Shown: positions 1 to 12,304 of the stretch, in pieces
Numbering within the stretch: position 1 is the first letter of the stretch
Layout of the letters: each line of letters starts with the position of its first letter
Origin: Trileptium ribeirensis
Taxonomy: Eukaryota > Nematoda > Enoplea > Enoplida > Thoracostomopsidae
NCBI GenBank assembly: GCA_030248225.1
Contig: JASANE010003965.1
Coordinates: 27,381-91,380 of the forward strand
DNA length: 64,000 nt
Direction of reading: 5' to 3'
Translations under genes and position numbers: made by a program
Notes under the pieces: generated by a model
The model's input: only the letters and a program-made list of their open reading frames with translations
Told to the model about the DNA's origin: nothing
The model's database searches: none

Positions 1-376
1 GCATAAAATAATGGCAAAAACACACTTATAACGGTATAGATACACCAAGACAGCAATATTATCAAAACAATTACCAACGACCGTGGCACCCGGCAACACA
101 TGAAAACTTAGTTCCAGTAACTGTGTCTGATTCGGTTTAAGGCGCGTTCAGGCCATTTTGACGCCGAAGTCATGTAAAATAAACGTAACGGGCCGGAACG
201 GGCCTGTTACATAATAGTAGAGCTGAAGCGTGCCGAACAGTAGAATTTCTGCTATTAAAGTAAACACATATATTTTACGCTATATACATTTACCATCCGT
301 GCCCTTGCCAGGCTTGGAACACGGAAGCCCCACAACTTGAAACAACTAGGGATTATAAATAAACTCGGAATCAAAA
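1..376 (+). other. Untranslated leader of E1, no gene
   Basis: No supported ORF lies before the ATG at 377. In E2 the leader between the LTR end and gag is about 1.6 kb, so this stretch is probably only the last part of the E1 leader and the 5' LTR lies further left. I found no convincing primer-binding site here. A small GC-rich inverted repeat occurs around 190-215. Confidence 0.5.
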
Positions 377-3300
377 ATGTCTGTACCAGCGAGCGCAAAT
401 AGAACGCCGACTAGCGGCACATCAGGAATAAATAGCATAGGAAGTGGCACAGCCACCACGGCTGGTAGTACAAATGGACCAGGTCCCACCGTAAACGGGG
501 ACCCGCTAGTAGCAATCCTACAGCAGCTAACGCAAAGGACAACTACTGCGGCGCCTATAATACAAGTGGGGGACATTCCGCCGTTTTCAGGAGCTGACGG
601 ACAGGACTTCGAGGCCTGGTTAGCCACCTATGACAATCTGACGGACGCGAATGGATGGACACTAGATCAGAAACTCATTTGCTTCCCGACTGTATTAAAA
701 GGTGAGGCGCTCAAAATTTACGAGAGCTTTCCAGACTGCCAGAAACAAACATATGAAGCCCTCTGCTACAACATGGGGTTCATGTACTCTTCCTCGCAGC
801 GAGATGAGGACGCCTTAATCACGTTACGCATGCGCATACAGGGAGAACGAGAATCAGTCGCTATGTACGGACAAGACCTCCAAAACTTAGTGGACAAAGC
901 GTTCCCGGAGGTCGAAGGTGAACAACGCGACGCGTTACTACAAAAATTCCTGCGACAAGGACTAAGAAAAGAACTAAAATCTGGTGTAATAGGGAAGACT
1001 TATCCGTGCTTCAAACACATGATGGACAAGCTTAAATATAAGGAGGACGCCATTATAGCGTTCCAAAAGGAGGTTATTGGAGTACCGGTTCGCAAGAGCA
1101 GCCGGTCCAAGACAGTAAATTACATATCACAAGGCGCTGAAAACACGCAACTAGTGGATCAGATCCGCGAGGCATTAGATGAGAACAAGCGCACCACAGC
1201 CGGCAGCGATGCCACTATCGCGCGGCTTATCGATCTGCTAGATAAGCGCACTGAACAACACCAACTAAATGCCATGATGCAGAATAACGGAGCACCGCAG
1301 ATCGGCGCAAGTGCAGTACCACCGCCAGCACCAGTCGGAAACCAGTGTTTTCGATGTGGCTACATGGGGCATTTCGCTAGAGAATGTCCGTACTTCCGAA
1401 TGGATGTGTACGATCCATTGCAAAATGAATACACACGTTTAGCCACACGCGCAGCGCCTAGTTACACGTACAATGCACCGCCACCACCCGCCATTAAATA
1501 CGCTAGGCCACCGCCACAATACAATAATCGTCCTCGCTATCGAGTAGTTGAACTTAGAGGTGGAGCACGCTACTCGCGACGTGATGAGTGGAACAACATG
1601 GCTAATCAGCGGGGATACACTGGCTATGGGCAGCAAGGATACTATCGCCCAGAGCCTGCGACCTACAACACGCATGGAAATGGCGGTCAGACCGAGTATT
1701 ACAATAGATCTCGCGGACGTAGCGCCAATGGGTACAACCAGCGAAATCATGGATATAACCCAGCAAACGAACGACGCTATGCTGCACCACTCCAACCATT
1801 GTCGGCAGAAGCCGCTCCGTTTCGGCCTCGCACATCTAGTAATGGTTGGAATAACACAAACCAATTAGGAGCAGTGCCTCGCAATAGACCTGCGCAGGCA
1901 CCAATGAATAACAACGAGCGAGATGACCGTCGCAATGCCGGCGTAATGTCAGTGACCAAAGCAGTAGATCCTGAGCTAGCACACCGCTTAGATGTCATGC
2001 GACATGAAATGTCCACGCTGGAAGAACGCGCAGGAGCTGGCTTAGGCACCCGTTCGGCACAAGTTAATATGCTGGTCACTGAAGATGAAGCAATGCATGA
2101 ACATAATGACACAAATTGTGAAATTGAGCCAGAATACCTAGACGACGTTGAAGCAGAGCCAGGCTTGTACCAGGTAAACTCACTGCAAACAGATACGGAC
2201 ACACCACGCGAATGGTCACAAGCGACCGGGTCGTGGAGTGGCAACGAAGCAAATCAAATACATGAAGAAGAACCACTTGAATATGGAGAATACAGATACG
2301 GTAAAACACAAAGCAATACTGAACCCAAACGGCGCTCGGCTTTGTTGTCTCCAACCCCTGGCGCGCAGGGTGTAACCCGAGACTCTGTGAATACTGGTTG
2401 GCCAACCAACTTATTTGTATATCCCGATAGGAAGTCAGCGCGAGGAGATGAAGAGTACCGAGATACCGAGCAGAGGAGTGAGAGGAGAGGAGGAACCGAG
2501 AACCTAATGGAACCAAAGGAACCTGATGATCCTGATGTGCCGAGTGAGAAATATGGGAGATGGCCGTTCGGACTTCGGAGGCCGATTAATAGGGCATCCG
2601 TGTCAAGCAATGACCCAAACTCTGGCACGTGTAACCCATCTCAGGCGGCTGCACATCGAATGGAACCTAAGAACCTAATGTATGGAGAAGCTAATGGAAT
2701 GGAACCTAGAGAGACGCCGTTCGGACTTCGGGGGCCGGTTAATAGGGGTCGCGTGTCTGGTAATGGCTCTAACGCCGGCACGGCACAACCTGGTGACGCG
2801 AATTTTCATAGGCTTACTCAAAATTGTATGTGTCTAGCGGAACCAGAAGAACATGCGGAGGAACTTATGAACCTAAAGGAACCTAATGGACTTGCGGATA
2901 CTGAGAACCTAATGGAACCTAGCGGAAGGAATGAATTACCGAGGAACCGAGAACCAAAGGAACTAAATGAGCTTAACCTAGCGGATGCATCCAACTTAAC
3001 TAAATTGACTTCCACCAATTTAGGGCGGCCGTGTGAGGCCCCTGTAGCTTTTCAACCGACCAGGGAAGACCGCTCGTGGACACTGGTCAGGTGCGATGGA
3101 GACCTTCGGAACACGGGTCAGTCCGATTGTCCTAACTCCGTTCAAAATTCGAACGCGTATGTGTACCCTAGTATCTTTAGAGGCCGGGGAAGACCGCTCG
3201 TGGACACTGGCCAGGTGCAAGGGAGGCGTCGGGAAGTGAGCTGTCCTGATTGCCCTAGCTCCGTTCAAAATTATAATTTATGTGTAGGACCAAATTCGAA

Positions 3301-4369
3301 CAGGGTTCGGTCCCTAAGTGTAGGAGCCGTAGGATCCAACCAGGTCGGGAGCCGCGGCTATTGTGTGCCGTTGTATAGTAGCTCCAGCCGGCAGGTGAAA
3401 ATGTGTGCGGCCGACTGCGACCGGGTCGGAGCCGGTATGTTTGAATCGTGTGTAGAACCGGGAGAAGAAACTGTGCAACATGTGAGCAAAAAGGGTTTGA
3501 GGTTACACGGAGACAATGCCGAGCCGAATACCGACAATATCACAAGCATAGAGAATCATGATGATCGAGCTAACATTTGTGCAATTGTGAAACCTAGTGA
3601 TGAGAAAGTGGAACTCAGTAACCCAAAGGAGAATAATGTAGCCAGGAAGGAACCAATAGTAACCGGTAAAAGCTCGAGAGTTGTGATAATAACACCCATG
3701 GCAAATGACGGAATGGAGAGAGCAAACATAATGGCAACCCAGCAGCAGGAAAACAATATGGAGATTGTCACATGTCAGTTAAGCCCAGAAGCAGCCTGCG
3801 AAGTAGGAATCAACCCAACCGGATTGCCGGTTGACTTAACGCAAATAATTGAAAAAGCACTGAGATCGCCCACATCGTTGGGGAGTGTACCAACATTTGG
3901 CCAGGTCGGTATGGGCCCTGCGATTAATCACACAGACACACAGTTGATAGAACATAAGTATACGCTGGATCAGGGGGATGCACTAATATGTAGACAACAG
4001 ATATTGGATATTATATTGAGGAGATTGCACGCATTGGATAACACCAGCGAAATAGTAGAGCCTTTGATCTTACAGGGACTACCTGACGGGGAGCGAATCA
4101 CGTTGCTAGGGTCGGATTCAGAATTCGTGCCCACAGTTAAACCGGAATGTCACGGCAAATTTCCCCATTACATCCTCGCACTGCCTAAATTACGTTTTGG
4201 AGGAGAACGAGCACCAATAAGGACGCTATTTTATCGGAGGGTCGTAGCTGTGTCGGAGCGGGGTGGCTGGAACGGCCCGAATCGACCGACGGCGGGACGC
4301 TGCCGTTTTGTCAGGGCTGTTGGAGCTTGCATCTCCGTACCTATACACTATGCCGTGGATACACGTTAG
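377..4369 (+). pseudogene. gag: E1 Gag region with CCHC zinc knuckle and long variable tail (3' end shifted)
   Basis: The ATG at 377 opens about 1,330 codons. Residues about 65-240 resemble the Ty3/gypsy Gag core and align with the E2 Gag by eye (shared patterns NGW, KLIC, VAMYG and EQRD). C324 to C337 form one CCHC knuckle (CFRCGYMGHFARECPY), expected to bind the genomic RNA. The part after residue 370 is Gly/Asn/Arg/Tyr-rich, then becomes long, polar and repetitive. Two direct repeats lie at about 2560-2640/2712-2790 and about 3068-3110/3192-3232. The last 25 or so codons leave the homologous frame near 4260-4300: the matching sequence continues in another frame from 4263. The usual Gag of this class is 300-500 residues, so the tail is exceptional. 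Confidence 0.85.
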
Positions 4370-4979
4370 CAGTAGCATGTTGAAACACCTAGAGGGACTT
4401 TTGGAGATCGTTTCCCGGGTCATCAATTCAATGAGCATCGCCCAAGCAATTACGGAGGTGTATAGATCTCAAATCCCTATTCTACAGACATGCATTATAT
4501 GCGAGGAACGACATAATCTAAACTTTATGGCTAGAGAGGAATGTGCGTTCACCACCTATCATGGCGAATGGGACTAGACTAGGAATCTGTCCGCAGAGTG
4601 TGGTACAATTAGGAGAGATGGGATAGTATCCATTCGCCCAAGCCGGACACAGGGATTGCACACAGCCTATGAACTCATAGCGTATAGGGAAGCCAACTTG
4701 GAGTTTTTAGAAACCATAGTAGGTGCACCATATTTGCTGGATAACCTAGTAACGGAATTCGACGAAACCGGACCCAAAGTTCCGGTGCTGTCAATACATC
4801 ATATCGTATACGCTATAATGGCTAACCCGTTTTTCAAGGATATACGTAGCAAACCAAAGCGCGAGGAACTACTATACCTACGACTATTGTGGTTACGTAA
4901 GCCCGCTCAAAATATCTGGCAGAGTGACCCAATGGACGATATAGACCAAGCCCGAGCGCAGACCATGACGATGACGTGA
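4263..4979 (+). pseudogene. E1 conserved Cys/His domain between Gag and Env-like module (broken)
   Basis: This continues the E1 polyprotein in a different frame from gag. It matches, by eye, the E2 segment at about 32580-33345: a helical stretch, then a CxxCxxxH motif and a second Cys/His group about 15 residues later, then a second helical stretch. The frame carries a stop at 4575-4577 and the matching sequence resumes by 4656. It is followed by a further frame change before 5012. I do not recognise the domain. The paired Cys and His suggest metal binding, but that is inference. Confidence 0.55.
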
Positions 4980-5011
4980 CATTCATTGACGAAGGGGAAC
5001 TTGAAAGTTAG

Positions 5012-6850
5012 TTGAGTGCAGCACTCAGTGACGCTAGCGCGGACGAATTTTACATGCCCGCGATTGAATCACTCGCCTCCGACGACCTCAACTCTGAGTT
5101 AAGTTTCTCCGTGGACAATGAGACTGTCAGGCGTGAACACGACACTACCGTTGATCGAAGTAACCAGGTATCACCGACCGGGTCGGTACGGTCTTCTTCA
5201 AACGGATCAGGACAAAGAGTAAAAGCTGCGGTCGGATTGCTAAACCAGGGAGCTAAGATAATGGGACTACTAATAGCGTTGCTAATCCTCCACCAGTTAG
5301 GTCAAACTCACGCCATCGCTACGCCATTTTTGGACCAGGTAGCACGCTTAGGAGCCATGGTAAATCAACAGGTGGACACGCTGATCGAACCACAAGGCTT
5401 AGTGATTACTGCTTCGCAATCCACCTTCCTGCCAATAATATTACGGCTATCCTTGGACGGACTACAACCTAGTAGACAGGCAACTGGTATGGCGTGGTGT
5501 GTATACACCCCCAGGGGTAAACCATGTTTGGGGAACTGTTGTCCCAACCCAAATTGTACTACCATGCCGGATTTACAACAGAAAGTACAAGAATTAGAAA
5601 GAGAATTGAGGAGCACCTATCAGGGTGTATTAGATACTAGTTATTATATGGCGCTAATGCGTGAATACTGCGAAGCGAACCCCCACCTTTGTGAGCAACC
5701 AAAAGTCCGAAAGAAACGCTTTCTCGCAGCGCTAGCAGGAGCAGCAGGGGTGGTAACGGGTTTTCTAGGTGTAGGTGTAGCGTTTACTAACGCCGTTCAC
5801 CTAAAAGATCTAAATAAGCAAGCCCTCGCGCTCTCTAAAGAAATGAGAAACACCTACAATGTCGCCTATGGCAACTCGCGAGCGATAATGAAATTAACGC
5901 ACGCTAATGAGGAACTGTATTCATTTTTACATCATGAGATGCAGGAGGTAGTTACCATGATTGATCAGGTAAGGTGCCAAGAGCAACGCTACGTTACTGA
6001 TGTTCACCGCGAGCTAGTTAACCATATGTTTCGTACCAGCCTTAGGTCCTCGGTTGACGCCGTCATGGAAGCCATGATGAGCGGTCAACTATCACCGAAA
6101 GTATTGGACGCCTCCACGCTAAAGAACTTATTGCAGAGGAACTTGCAGATAGCGCAGACCATTTTAGTACGCGGACCTGCACTGGCATACCAATTTGGAC
6201 AAATCTACCCAGTGCGCATCGATCTAGGATCATTCAAATTTGCCTTTATATTGCGAGTTCCTTTAGTTACGACGGACGACGTCCGACCCTACTTTCGAAT
6301 CTACAACGTTGGCTGGAACGTCCCAGAGCGCAGCGCCCATATGAAGTTACCATTGCCTGACTATGCCACGCGGATTGAACGAGCACGGTACGAGGTACTT
6401 AAACTACATGCATGTAACACGCGACCGGGTATTGCATTCTGTGAAATACACGCATTGGCAACGGACCATACATCGCGTTGTTTGGACTGGATCATCATGG
6501 GCGAGGACGCTCCTGATGAAGCTCGTCAACTCTGCAAGATCAGTGCATTGGTCGGGCCAATGGTTAATCACACCGATGTTTACACCACAGCACAAGGAAT
6601 CTTAATCCGAACTGCTGAACGCAAGGCCGTCGTCTCCAAGAAGAAACATCTTAGTCACGTTACCCGAGGAGACACGATGGTCATTGCGGACAACGGAGTT
6701 TTGTGGCTGTCGCACAACAACTATACCCAGCTCGTGGTCGGGCCACTTATGCTGGCTAGCACACTAGACGCGCAGGAAGTCACGGTTCACATTGGACCCA
6801 ACATCACCGTCCACGACTTTCCGGAAATACCGCTCAAACCGATTGCTTGA
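5012..6850 (+). pseudogene. env: E1 Env-like fusion-glycoprotein ectodomain
   Basis: The listed start is only where the frame opens; E2 is continuous with upstream sequence here. A hydrophobic signal-peptide-like stretch (MGLLIALLILHQLGQTHA) begins at 5260. A cysteine-rich region with a CC pair follows, then a furin-type RKKR at 5708-5719 and a Gly/Ala-rich hydrophobic segment resembling a fusion peptide. Next comes a heptad-like helical region and a long C-terminal ectodomain. The pattern resembles class I fusion proteins of retroviruses or baculovirus F, but I cannot assign a family. The frame ends at 6850, just before the membrane anchor, which lies in the next frame; in E2 both are in one frame. 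This is therefore read as decay, not as a designed stop. The module sits between gag and pol, not 3' of pol. Confidence 0.75.
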
Positions 6851-8472
6851 GCTCATTGGAACACGCCAAAGCAACGAATCTTCAAGTGCTGCATATCGCG
6901 GACGAGCAACTGAAGAAGGTGATTGACTTTCCATACATCACTACAACAGGAGTGGCTCCCTACCTATGGATGCTCATCGTGCTAGTAATTGCTGGCGTAG
7001 GGGCAATAATTTACTTCAAGAAGAAAGCGGGGTTCTGTCCCAAATGTATAAAAGGGCGTCTACAACGTTGGTGGCAACAGCGACCATGTGCTCGGGAGGG
7101 ACTAACTCGACCCGAATTGCATGTTAAGACGGACAATGAATATGGCACCACAAACACGCCCCGACCAACTGTTTCAGCCCCAGCTGCGTCCACGGAACAT
7201 CTCGAGCTACGAACAATGAGTCCTCTCCGCTCAGCTCGAATAAATGCTACGACCGAGGACGAAAGCGTTGTCCTGGTAGAGCCCGCGGAACTATTCGCTG
7301 TGTCTGAAAAATCCCAGCGTAGAGGACATCGCACTGTAGCCTATCACCGACAGGTCAACGCAATACATCATATGGACGCACCCCTACTCATCAATGCTTT
7401 TGTATACCGCACCCCGGTACTTACATTAATAGATACAGGCGCAGACGTTTCCATCGTATCACAATACCTGGTTAATAAGCTGGGACTCCAACCGCGCCCG
7501 GACGATTCCACTAGGATAGTGTCCGCCACTAAACAGGAATTAGAACTAGACGGCAGTATCAGCGTACCTTTGTCGATCGGATCTATAAAGGTACAAACAG
7601 AGTTCTTTGTCACTAAAACTGCACCCTATCACTGCATCATAGGAACAAATTTTATGTCTCAATTACCAAAATGCATCATAAATTTTAAGGAACGTTGTTT
7701 AGAAATAGCAGTAGATGAGGAAGAGGCTAGGATACCTTTTGCAGGATTAGAACGGTATGACCCGCCATTAATCGCCGTAATGTGTAGGAAACTCACCACC
7801 ATAGAACCAAACACTGAAACATTCATTAATGCGATCTCCGAAATAGCTGAAACAGGCGTAGGACCGGCACTATTCGTGCCTGCACCGGAAATGGTGGACA
7901 TCGCAATGGCTCACGCATTCGTACTAAGAAGCCAAAGAACAATACCAATTGCAGTAATCAATTTCGGAAACACACCGGTTACCATTTATGCCGGACAAAC
8001 CATAGGTCACATGGAGGTAATGATGAACCCCAACGTGCAGTTCCTGAAAGACACAAACAAAAATTTGATTCGATATGAGGAACACAAACCGGCGAAGCAA
8101 TTGAATAACATCACCACGAACCCTGAAAGAATTATTCAACATATCGAAGCAGGAAAAAGGTCGATTGACCATGAACGAGCTCAAAAGATCTTGAGTAAGA
8201 TAGATTTTGATAAGACCTTATTGTCCCCGTTCGAGTTAAAACAACTGAAAACTGCGATCGCTGAGAATGCGGACGTCTTCAGCACGCACGATTTTGACTT
8301 AGGGCGTTACACTGAACATAGGCACCGCATAGAGACCGGAGATGCCAAGCCAATAAAGCAAGCACCGTACCGACTAGCGCACTCTTTACGTGAACCGCTT
8401 AGAGAGGAACTAAATAGTATGCTAGATGCGGGACTAATATCACCATCAAGTTCACCTTGGGATCACCAATAG
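6847..8472 (+). pseudogene. pol: E1 Env membrane anchor, aspartic protease and N-terminal RT fragment
   Basis: The N-terminal part has the Env transmembrane segment (about 6958-7020, WMLIVLVIAGVGAIIYF) followed by a KKK stop-transfer charge cluster. A linker leads to a retroviral-type aspartic protease with catalytic LIDTGADVSIVS at about 7426-7461 and the second conserved IIGTNF motif at about 7636-7653. The frame then enters the RT N-terminus (PYRLAHSLREPLREELN, about 8365-8415) and ends at 8472 by a one-base length difference relative to E2. RT continues in another frame from about 8457. The TTG at 6847 is not a credible start. Confidence 0.85.
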
Positions 8473-9299
8473 TGTATGTAACCAAGAGTGATGGCTCACT
8501 CCGCCTCTGTGTGGACTTTCGGAATGTAAACACAGTAGCAGAACAGGACGCATATCCATTACCCAGAATAGACGACATTTTAGAATGCCTCCGAAACACT
8601 AAACTAATCTCTAGCTTAGATTTAAATAAGGGCTTCTGGCAAGTGGAGTTAGACCCAGAAACAAAAGATAAGACATCTTTCGTAACAGTTCATGGACAAT
8701 ATGAGTACAAGGTCCTACCGTTTGGATTAAATTCATCTCCGGGGGCCTTTCAGCGTTGCATGTCCATGATTTTGAAAGGGTTAGAGTGGGAAAAATGCTT
8801 AATCTACATAGATGACATACTGGTGTTCTCACCGACGTTCGAAGATCATCTAACGGATCTAATCAGAGTTTTCGACCGTTTTCGCAGACAGAACTTAAAA
8901 TTAAAACCAGCAAAATGCCATTTTGGCCGAGGCAGTTTAAAGTATTTAGGACACATAATTAGTACAGAAGGTGTCAAGCCTGACCCAGAAAAGGCAATAG
9001 CAATTGAAGAATTCAAACTTCCAGAGATGTTGAAGCAGCTTCAAAGTTTCATAGGACTAGTAGGGTATTACCACAAATTTATACCGAACTACTCAGACAT
9101 ATGCGAACCCTTGAACGAATTAAAACGGAAGGATGCAGTATTTAAATGGACTCCTAGGTGCGAGGAAGCATTTAAGAAGCTAAAACAAGCGCTATTAGAT
9201 GAACCCGTGTTAGTGCACCCTGATTTCACACAGCCGTTTATTTTGCAAACGGACGATTCAGGATACGCAATGGGCGCAGTGTTTATCGCAGAAAACTAA
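8457..9299 (+). pseudogene. pol: E1 reverse transcriptase and start of RNase H
   Basis: Frame-shifted continuation of the RT. It contains LCVDFRNVN, LPRIDDIL, the SLDLNKGFWQ motif, LPFGLNSSPGAFQ and the catalytic YIDD box at about 8805-8816, then the connection and the start of RNase H (LQTDDSGYAMGAV, first catalytic Asp). The frame stops at 9297-9299 inside RNase H and the homologous sequence resumes at once in another frame. All conserved RT motifs are present, but the fragment cannot make a full enzyme. Confidence 0.9.
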
Positions 9300-9300
9300 G

Positions 9301-9936
9301 CAAGGTCTCAAACCCATTGCGTACGCAAGCAAAGTTCTACTAGACTATGAGCGTAGATATCCCGCAATCGAAGCTGAAGCTTTCGCAATTAGATGGGCAG
9401 CGCTACACTTTAAACATTATCTGGTAGGGCACAAATTTCATGTAGAAACCGACCACAAGCCACTCAAGGCTTTATTTGACAAACCGCCTCGCAACTCGCG
9501 TTTATCTCAGTGGCGCAGTGAACTTCTACTTGAATTTGGAGGTTTTGAAATACAATACAGGCCAGGCAAAGAGAACGGCAATGCCGATGCCTTGTCGCGG
9601 GACCCCAGGTACGACCCGTCCATAAGTGAAGAACAAGGAGATACATATGAAATATTAATGATGGGTCGAGGACGACCCACCGGCCCTCGTCCACCAACAA
9701 CTTGCGCGGCATGGGACCAGTCGCACCTGCCGTATCCCGTACGCACAGTAGCACCATTCGCAACAGGCGCACCAACCCCTATAACGGTAAGCCCAGTAGC
9801 TCCCCCAGGACAGCCAAACCCCGAAGCAATCCCATCACAACTGGTTCCCGACACGCAGATCATTACAGTACCCCCAGCAACGCTAACAAGCAAGCAGCCA
9901 CGCTCAGCGCTATCCCAATTAGAATGGAGCCAGTAG
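9301..9936 (+). pseudogene. pol: E1 RNase H C-terminal part and Pro-rich linker
   Basis: A third frame carries the rest of RNase H: the YPAIEAEAFAIRW helix with the catalytic Glu, FHVETDHKPLKALF with the next Asp, and NADALSRDP near the end. A Pro-rich, low-conservation linker follows and ends at a stop at 9934-9936. Eleven bases before that stop is an ATG (9925) in the frame of the following integrase piece. E3 also changes frame near this point, but by a different phase. E2 is open throughout. Confidence 0.85.
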
Positions 9937-11414
9937 AAACACCAGTAATGTCGGTACGTACCACAACTATCTCGGGTTCTGGAGTCGGACCTCAGGCTCG
10001 AGGATCAAAAAGACCACAACGACCCAAGTCAGAAACCGTAAAACTAAGAGCTACCACACTACCAACAGAACAGGAATTCGATAGACTCATGAAATTAATG
10101 ATGCACTATGAAACAGAAATACTACCAACCGTTAGGATCGAGGACACACAGGACACTCACGAAAACATATACTTACCGTTCTTTTCAGATCTCCCAGATT
10201 TTAATTTAGTACGGCTCTTACCATATATACAACGAAATGACCCGGAATTGGGTTCAATTTGGTGGTATTTATATAACAAAACACGGCCCAGGGCCGAGCT
10301 AGGCGCACTAAGAATTGAAATGCGAGCTCATTACTTCTAGTTAGCTCAGGACACTAACATACTCTACATGCACCCGTTGCAACCAGGAGACATAAACTAC
10401 AAATTATGCGTCCCTATCACACTTGTGCAGCAAATTCTCAAACATGAACATAATACCTTATATGGAGGACATCCTGGCCCTGATCGGTTAATAGCAAAAT
10501 TGAAACAATTTTACTATTGGAAAGGTATGTCAGAACACGCACAACAATGGATCAGGCGATGCACTCTATGCCAATCCCCGAAGGACCCGATTTCGCGGAT
10601 AACCACCGGATTGGGCAGGGTTCCGTTGGCAAATCAACCAATGTATCGTGTATTCGTAGACATACTCGACATTCAGGTTAGGTCACAAGCAGGCAATCGC
10701 TACGTTATTGCATTTATCGATCAATTCACAAAATTCGCAATAGCAGTAGCAATAAGGCACCAGGATGCACACACTGCCGCTCGCATATTTTTATATGAGG
10801 TAGTTAACAAGTACGGAGCCCCCAGGGAGCTATATTCTGATAGAGGAGGTGCTTTGACCGCACACATGTTTGAAAGCCTGCGCCAGGAAATGCACATATT
10901 TCGGCACATGAGTTTAACTTACCACCCTCAGGCAAATGGTGAGATCGACAGATTTAATCGAACACTATTATACCTATTAAGAGTAAGCGTACCGCAAGAC
11001 GATCACCATTCATGGGATATATCATTACCATTTTGTGTAATGGCTTATAATTCTTCGGTACACACAGCCACCAAATATCCACCATTTTTACTAATGCATG
11101 GATTTTATCCTAGGTTACGTGGAGAATACGACACGCATAGTGCAGCCACAGGATACACTGGAGCTCACTCCTATAGGGTCAACGCGCAGCGCTGGGTGGC
11201 TTCTATTAGGGAACGCGTATATCAATCAATGAGAGCCGCCCAGGAAGTAAATCGATTAAGGTACAATAGGCGAGCTCGCGAACCACGCTACCAAACAGGT
11301 GAATTAGTCTGGGTCTATAGGCACGACACCACACCAGGAACATCTAGGAAACTTACACCTCGTTGCTGCGGACCATACAAAATACTAGGATCACCCCGCC
11401 ATGCATGCGTGTAA
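9925..11414 (+). pseudogene. pol: E1 integrase with preceding linker domain (internal stop)
   Basis: The piece starts with a conserved linker (LPTEQEFDRLMKLMMHY) of unknown role, also seen in E3 and E2. An in-frame TAG lies at 10338-10340. The integrase zinc domain follows (QILKHEHNTLYGGHPG then CTLCQ), then the catalytic core: the first Asp in FVDILDIQV, the second in YSDRGG, and Glu in GEIDRFNRTLLYLL, where the alignment position of Glu is occupied by Asp. The C-terminal SH3-like and GPY/F-like part (LVWVYRHDTTPG, CCGPYKILG) is interrupted by a frame change near 11400. Integrase would insert the element's cDNA into host DNA; this copy is inactive. Confidence 0.88.
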
Positions 11415-12152
11415 GAATGCATTCTAATCCGGAAGGCATGGCGCATGTGATACACTTTGACAGAACTAAGACGTGTTTTAGAGCTCTAGATCCAGTGCCT
11501 AATGTAGGAGACTGGCTAGGCCAAGTGCACGCTTCTATTCTAGAAAGGGGTTTAAATGAACCAACCCAACGAATTATCGCTTACAGGGATTTCGTTATCG
11601 AAATAGAACCGGTAGATGAGGTAGCAGTGCGCACAGTAAGAGCAGCAGTCAGTGATAGTTCGGACACTGAGAGTATCGAAATGGGTGACCCCAATGTTCC
11701 TAACTTTTACCGCCGGACGTACGCAGAAATCGAGGCCGAGCAAGCCTCAATGGAGCACATCGAGTATCGGACGGACGACTACGAGCCGCAGAATCCAAGG
11801 ACAGTCAGGAATCGGATTCTGCTGACTGATCCGGATACAGAAATAGAACCGTCTTGGCCACCAATATCGCAGGAACAGGTTACCAGCCAAGAGGCCTTTT
11901 CATACATACCAGAACCTGTCTACACGTACCCAGTCTACCAGTGTCACCACCTCAACGACCAGTGCACCAATCTCGACACCCCAACAATTTCGTAGGGGCG
12001 AACGCTCCCTAGGCGAAACTGGACCATCAACCTCATTCCCACGATATCGTTCCAGCCAAGAATTACACCCTGCGGCTTGGCGACAACGGACACCCCGACC
12101 GCCACCCTACGAGGAATCTGATTCAGACGACCCAGACTTACAAGTGGACTAA
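11363..12152 (+). pseudogene. pol: E1 integrase C-terminal tail (polyprotein end)
   Basis: Continues the integrase GPY/F region (HVIHFDRTKTCFRALDP) and an acidic tail (DSSDTESIEMGDPNVPNFYRRTYAEIE). The first frame ends at 11995; the homologous sequence continues in another frame to a stop at 12150-12152 (PYEESDSDDPDLQVD). The E3 tail ends in a very similar acidic motif, which supports this as the natural polyprotein end in the E1/E3 lineage. E1 lacks most of the long Ser/Pro-rich middle of the tail that E3 (55.3-56.5 kb) and E2 keep. Confidence 0.75.
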
Positions 12153-12198
12153 TTTACCCCATGCTAGCACGTACCTATGATCATGCACGCAAACAACC

Positions 12199-12221
12199 AT
12201 AAGAAGGGGGATTGGAAGAGG
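12199..12221 (+). promoter_or_regulatory. Purine-rich tract between pol and accessory ORF A
   Basis: A run of almost only A and G (core AAGAAGGGGGATTGGAAGAG) lies 84 bases before the accessory ORF. E2 has a comparable purine run at about 41681-41695 and E3 has one (as pyrimidines on +) at about 55008-55020, each just before its accessory ORF. Polypurine tracts prime plus-strand synthesis in LTR elements, so a central polypurine tract is possible, but this is inference. Confidence 0.35.
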
Positions 12222-12304
12222 GGTCCAGGAAAATATATACACAATTTTATTAGAAGACGAGATCATCTTTACATTTAGACTTATTCCCAATATGTACATT
12301 ATAG

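Noticed and set aside
6841..6855. Programmed frameshift or stop-start coupling at the end of the E1 Env-like frame
   Set aside because: E2 reads through the same place in one frame and E1 has many other breaks, so a one-base loss by decay is simpler. The same holds for the breaks near 8460 and 9300.
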